Source of the DNA: Reyranella sp.
GTDB lineage: Bacteria > Pseudomonadota > Alphaproteobacteria > Reyranellales > Reyranellaceae
Assembly: GCF_017305915.1 (NCBI RefSeq)
Contig: NZ_JAFKJN010000034.1
Location: 1 to 64,000, forward strand
Direction of reading: 5' to 3'
DNA length: 64,000 nucleotides
Below the pieces are notes generated by a model that saw only the letters and a list, made by a program, of their open reading frames with translations, did not search any database and had not been told where the DNA came from. Both the position numbers and the translations under genes were made by a program. This document shows, piece by piece, positions 62,403 through 64,000 of this stretch (position 1 is the stretch's first letter; every line of letters begins with the position of its first letter).

Positions 62403-62855
62403 ATGAGCGTCAGCAAGGGAGTCGTCGTACCGCCGGGTGGCGGAAAGCATCTCGAGGAAGCGTCGGGCCAGGTCATGTCCATGAAGCTGTTCGGCCGCGA
62501 GACCGGGCAGAGCGTCACCCTGTTCGAGCAGGCGGTGCCGGCCGGCAGCAAGAACAGCTGGCTCCATCTGCACCGCGACAGCGACGAGGTCGCCTGGGTG
62601 CTCGAAGGCGAGTTCACCTTCAAGATCGGCGAGGAGATCGTGACCGGCGGGCCGGGCACCTGTGCCTTCATGCCGCGCAACGTGCCGCACGCCTGGAAGA
62701 ACAGCGGCAGCACGCCGGGGCGCGTCGTGTTCCTGTATACGCCGGCCGGCGCCGGTCGGTTCGTCGAGGAGATGCTCGAGCATCCGCCCCAAGGCGAGCT
62801 CAAGAAGCGGCTGGAGGAAGCCGGCTGGGAAGTCCTCGGCCCCAGCCCGCTCTGA
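62403..62855 (+). CDS. Cupin-domain protein, tandem copy 1
   Basis: A 150-residue single cupin. Metal-binding motif 1 appears as LHLHRDSDEVAWVLEGEF and motif 2 ends PGTCAFMPRNVPHAW. GAGGAGG precedes the ATG. The enzyme class cannot be assigned (dioxygenase, isomerase and binding proteins share the fold). It is followed 19 bp later by a paralogue. Confidence 0.85.
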   Translation: MSVSKGVVVPPGGGKHLEEASGQVMSMKLFGRETGQSVTLFEQAVPAGSKNSWLHLHRDSDEVAWVLEGEFTFKIGEEIVTGGPGTCAFMPRNVPHAWKNSGSTPGRVVFLYTPAGAGRFVEEMLEHPPQGELKKRLEEAGWEVLGPSPL

Positions 62856-62874
62856 GACGCGAAGGAGGTTGCGC

Positions 62875-63330
62875 ATGACCAGAGGGTTCGTCGTACCCGC
62901 GGGCGGCGGGAAGCATTGCGAGGGTTCGCCCGGCCGCTTCTTCGATCTGAAGCTGCTCGTCGGCCAGACCGGCGAGAGCATCATGCTGTTCGAGGAAACC
63001 ATGCCGGCCGGCACCAGCAGCACGCACCACCTGCATTACGACAGCGACGAGGTCGTCTGGGTGCTGGAGGGCGAGTTCACCTTCAAGATCGGCAACGAGG
63101 TGTTCTCCGGCGGCCCCGGCACCTGCGCCTTCCTGCCGCGCAAGGTGCCGCACGCCTGGAAGAACAATGGCCCCGGCACGGGCCGCGCGCTGTTCCTCTA
63201 CACGCCGGGCGGTGCCGGGCGGTACATCGAGGAGAGGTTCGAGCACCCTGAACCGATGAGCGAGGCCGACCGCGACCGCGAGCGTGCGCGTCACGGCTGG
63301 GAGATGCTCGGCCCCAATCCGCTTCCTTAA
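62875..63330 (+). CDS. Cupin-domain protein, tandem copy 2
   Basis: A 151-residue paralogue of copy 1. Motif 1 is HHLHYDSDEVVWVLEGEF and motif 2 PGTCAFLPRKVPHAW. GAAGGAGG precedes the ATG. The two proteins differ throughout the N-terminus, so the duplication is not recent. Its stop overlaps that of the converging NIPSNAP gene. Confidence 0.85.
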   Translation: MTRGFVVPAGGGKHCEGSPGRFFDLKLLVGQTGESIMLFEETMPAGTSSTHHLHYDSDEVVWVLEGEFTFKIGNEVFSGGPGTCAFLPRKVPHAWKNNGPGTGRALFLYTPGGAGRYIEERFEHPEPMSEADRDRERARHGWEMLGPNPLP

Positions 63331-63653
63331 GGGTGCGGGCCCCACGGGGCGGCGTGCAGCAGCTTGACCTCCTGCGTCATCACCAGCGGGCGGAACTTCG
63401 ATGCGAAGCCTTCGGTGAAGTCCTTGTTGGCGAACACCGCGGCCCAGTGCGCGCGGCGGCCGGCATCGTCGTCGAATTTCCAGAGGTGGACGATCTGGTT
63501 GATCGTGCCGGTGTCGCCCTGGAAGTAGCCGATCAGGTGCTTGGAATGGCCGCCCTTCTCGAGCGCCGGGAAGCCCAGCTCCTGGTAGAGCTTGGTGGCC
63601 TCGGCCATCTTGCCGACGTAGAGCGTATAGGTGCGCAGTTCATAGAGTGCCAT
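63327..63653 (-). CDS. NIPSNAP-family protein
   Basis: A 108-residue ferredoxin-like alpha-beta protein beginning MALYELRTYTLYVGKMAEATKLY, the NIPSNAP pattern, with QIVHLWKFDDDAGRRAHWAAVF in the second half. Such proteins occur with catabolic genes and may be monooxygenase- or dehydrochlorinase-like. GAGAGGGAAAG precedes the ATG at 63653. Stops of this gene and the cupin overlap by three bases. Confidence 0.85.
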   Translation of the reverse strand: MALYELRTYTLYVGKMAEATKLYQELGFPALEKGGHSKHLIGYFQGDTGTINQIVHLWKFDDDAGRRAHWAAVFANKDFTEGFASKFRPLVMTQEVKLLHAAPWGPHP

Positions 63654-63704
63654 ATGCTTTCCCTCTCTGCTAAGGTCCGGCGCCCATTTGAGGGAGAAGA
63701 GACG

Positions 63705-64000
63705 ATGGCAATCAAGCGAGTCAACGCGGGTCCCCGCATGTCGAGCGCCGTGGTGCACGGCAACACGGTCTACCTGGCCGGCCTCACCGCCGACGATACC
63801 AAGGCCGACGTGAAGGGCCAGACCAAGCAGATCCTCGACAAGATCGACAAATTCCTGAAGGAGGCCGGCACCGACAAGTCGAAGATCCTGTCGGCCAACA
63901 TCTGGCTGACCGACATCGGCACCTGGAGCCAGATGAACGAGGTGTGGGACGTCTGGGTTTCGCCCGGCAATTCGCCCGCCCGCGCGACCGTCGAGGCCAA
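63705..64000 (+). CDS. RidA-family deaminase (second copy, runs off the window)
   Basis: The first 98 residues of a RidA-type protein: MAIKRVNAGPRMSSAVVHGN, TVYLAGLTAD and the active-site Arg in PARATVEA at the edge. GAGGGAGAAG precedes the ATG. It is divergent from the NIPSNAP gene. The C-terminal few residues are outside the window. Confidence 0.85.
   Translation, partial: MAIKRVNAGPRMSSAVVHGNTVYLAGLTADDTKADVKGQTKQILDKIDKFLKEAGTDKSKILSANIWLTDIGTWSQMNEVWDVWVSPGNSPARATVEA

Overview
The window is a GC-rich chromosomal segment with no rRNA, tRNA, CRISPR array, phage or intact insertion sequence that I can see. The conserved run argS - SPOR protein - nagZ - scpA - scpB - tatA - tatB - tatC - serS - surE - pcm - LysM/M23 lipoprotein (33992-49467) is an alphaproteobacterial gene order. 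Together with a DUF1491 protein, an NrsF-type anti-sigma factor and many unlinked hydrolases and oxygenases, it suggests a soil or freshwater alphaproteobacterium, perhaps near Rhodospirillales/Reyranella. That placement is inference from gene content only.

Region 1 (1-15462) is accessory catabolism: a Baeyer-Villiger-type flavin monooxygenase, an orphan Flp pilin, an operon of two M20-family hydrolases facing a PuuE-type deacetylase, two tandem lysozyme-like lipoproteins, a deleted Ldh2-family pseudogene behind an amidohydrolase, an EamA transporter, an NTF2-flavoprotein fusion with a CHRD lipoprotein, two tandem ACMSD-like amidohydrolases, a DUF2971 gene and an aldo/keto reductase.

Region 2 (15566-25431, minus strand) holds two gene blocks. 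One is a porin-ABC transporter set (a double-barrel OprB-type porin with a structured leader, a fused permease, and an ATPase with a C-terminal AAA-associated domain). The other runs XGPRT - quinone oxidoreductase - aldolase/SDR fusion - TauD-type dioxygenase.

Region 3 (25547-33642) has three TerC-family membrane proteins with a universal stress protein, a dGTPase-like HD protein, a cold-shock protein, a class C beta-lactamase-like serine hydrolase, an SDR and an NTF2-like protein. These genes separate dgt from argS.

Region 4 (33992-44060) is the housekeeping block: translation, peptidoglycan recycling, chromosome condensation, Tat export and protein repair. It is followed by a small HxlR/GST operon and a TfoX-like protein.

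Region 5 (46388-48497) is the most interesting locus. A Cys-rich bufferin-like periplasmic peptide and a DoxX protein are transcribed away from an ECF sigma factor and its NrsF-type membrane anti-sigma factor. Both divergent promoters carry the same spaced motif (GTAAyG, 16 bases, CGAA). The usual bufferin-modifying enzymes (DUF692/MNIO and partner) are absent from the window.

Region 6 (48556-64000) has an NlpD-like lipoprotein, a DUF1491 protein, an unknown 302-residue protein, Uup ABC-F ATPase, a GT-C-like membrane protein, release factor 3, and a second catabolic array (D-aminoacylase-like, amidohydrolase, CoA-transferase, second PuuE-like protein, two RidA proteins, two tandem cupins, NIPSNAP). 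Several families here also occur in region 1. Families of palindromic intergenic repeats are scattered throughout, and three genes have hairpins that bury the start codon or ribosome-binding site.
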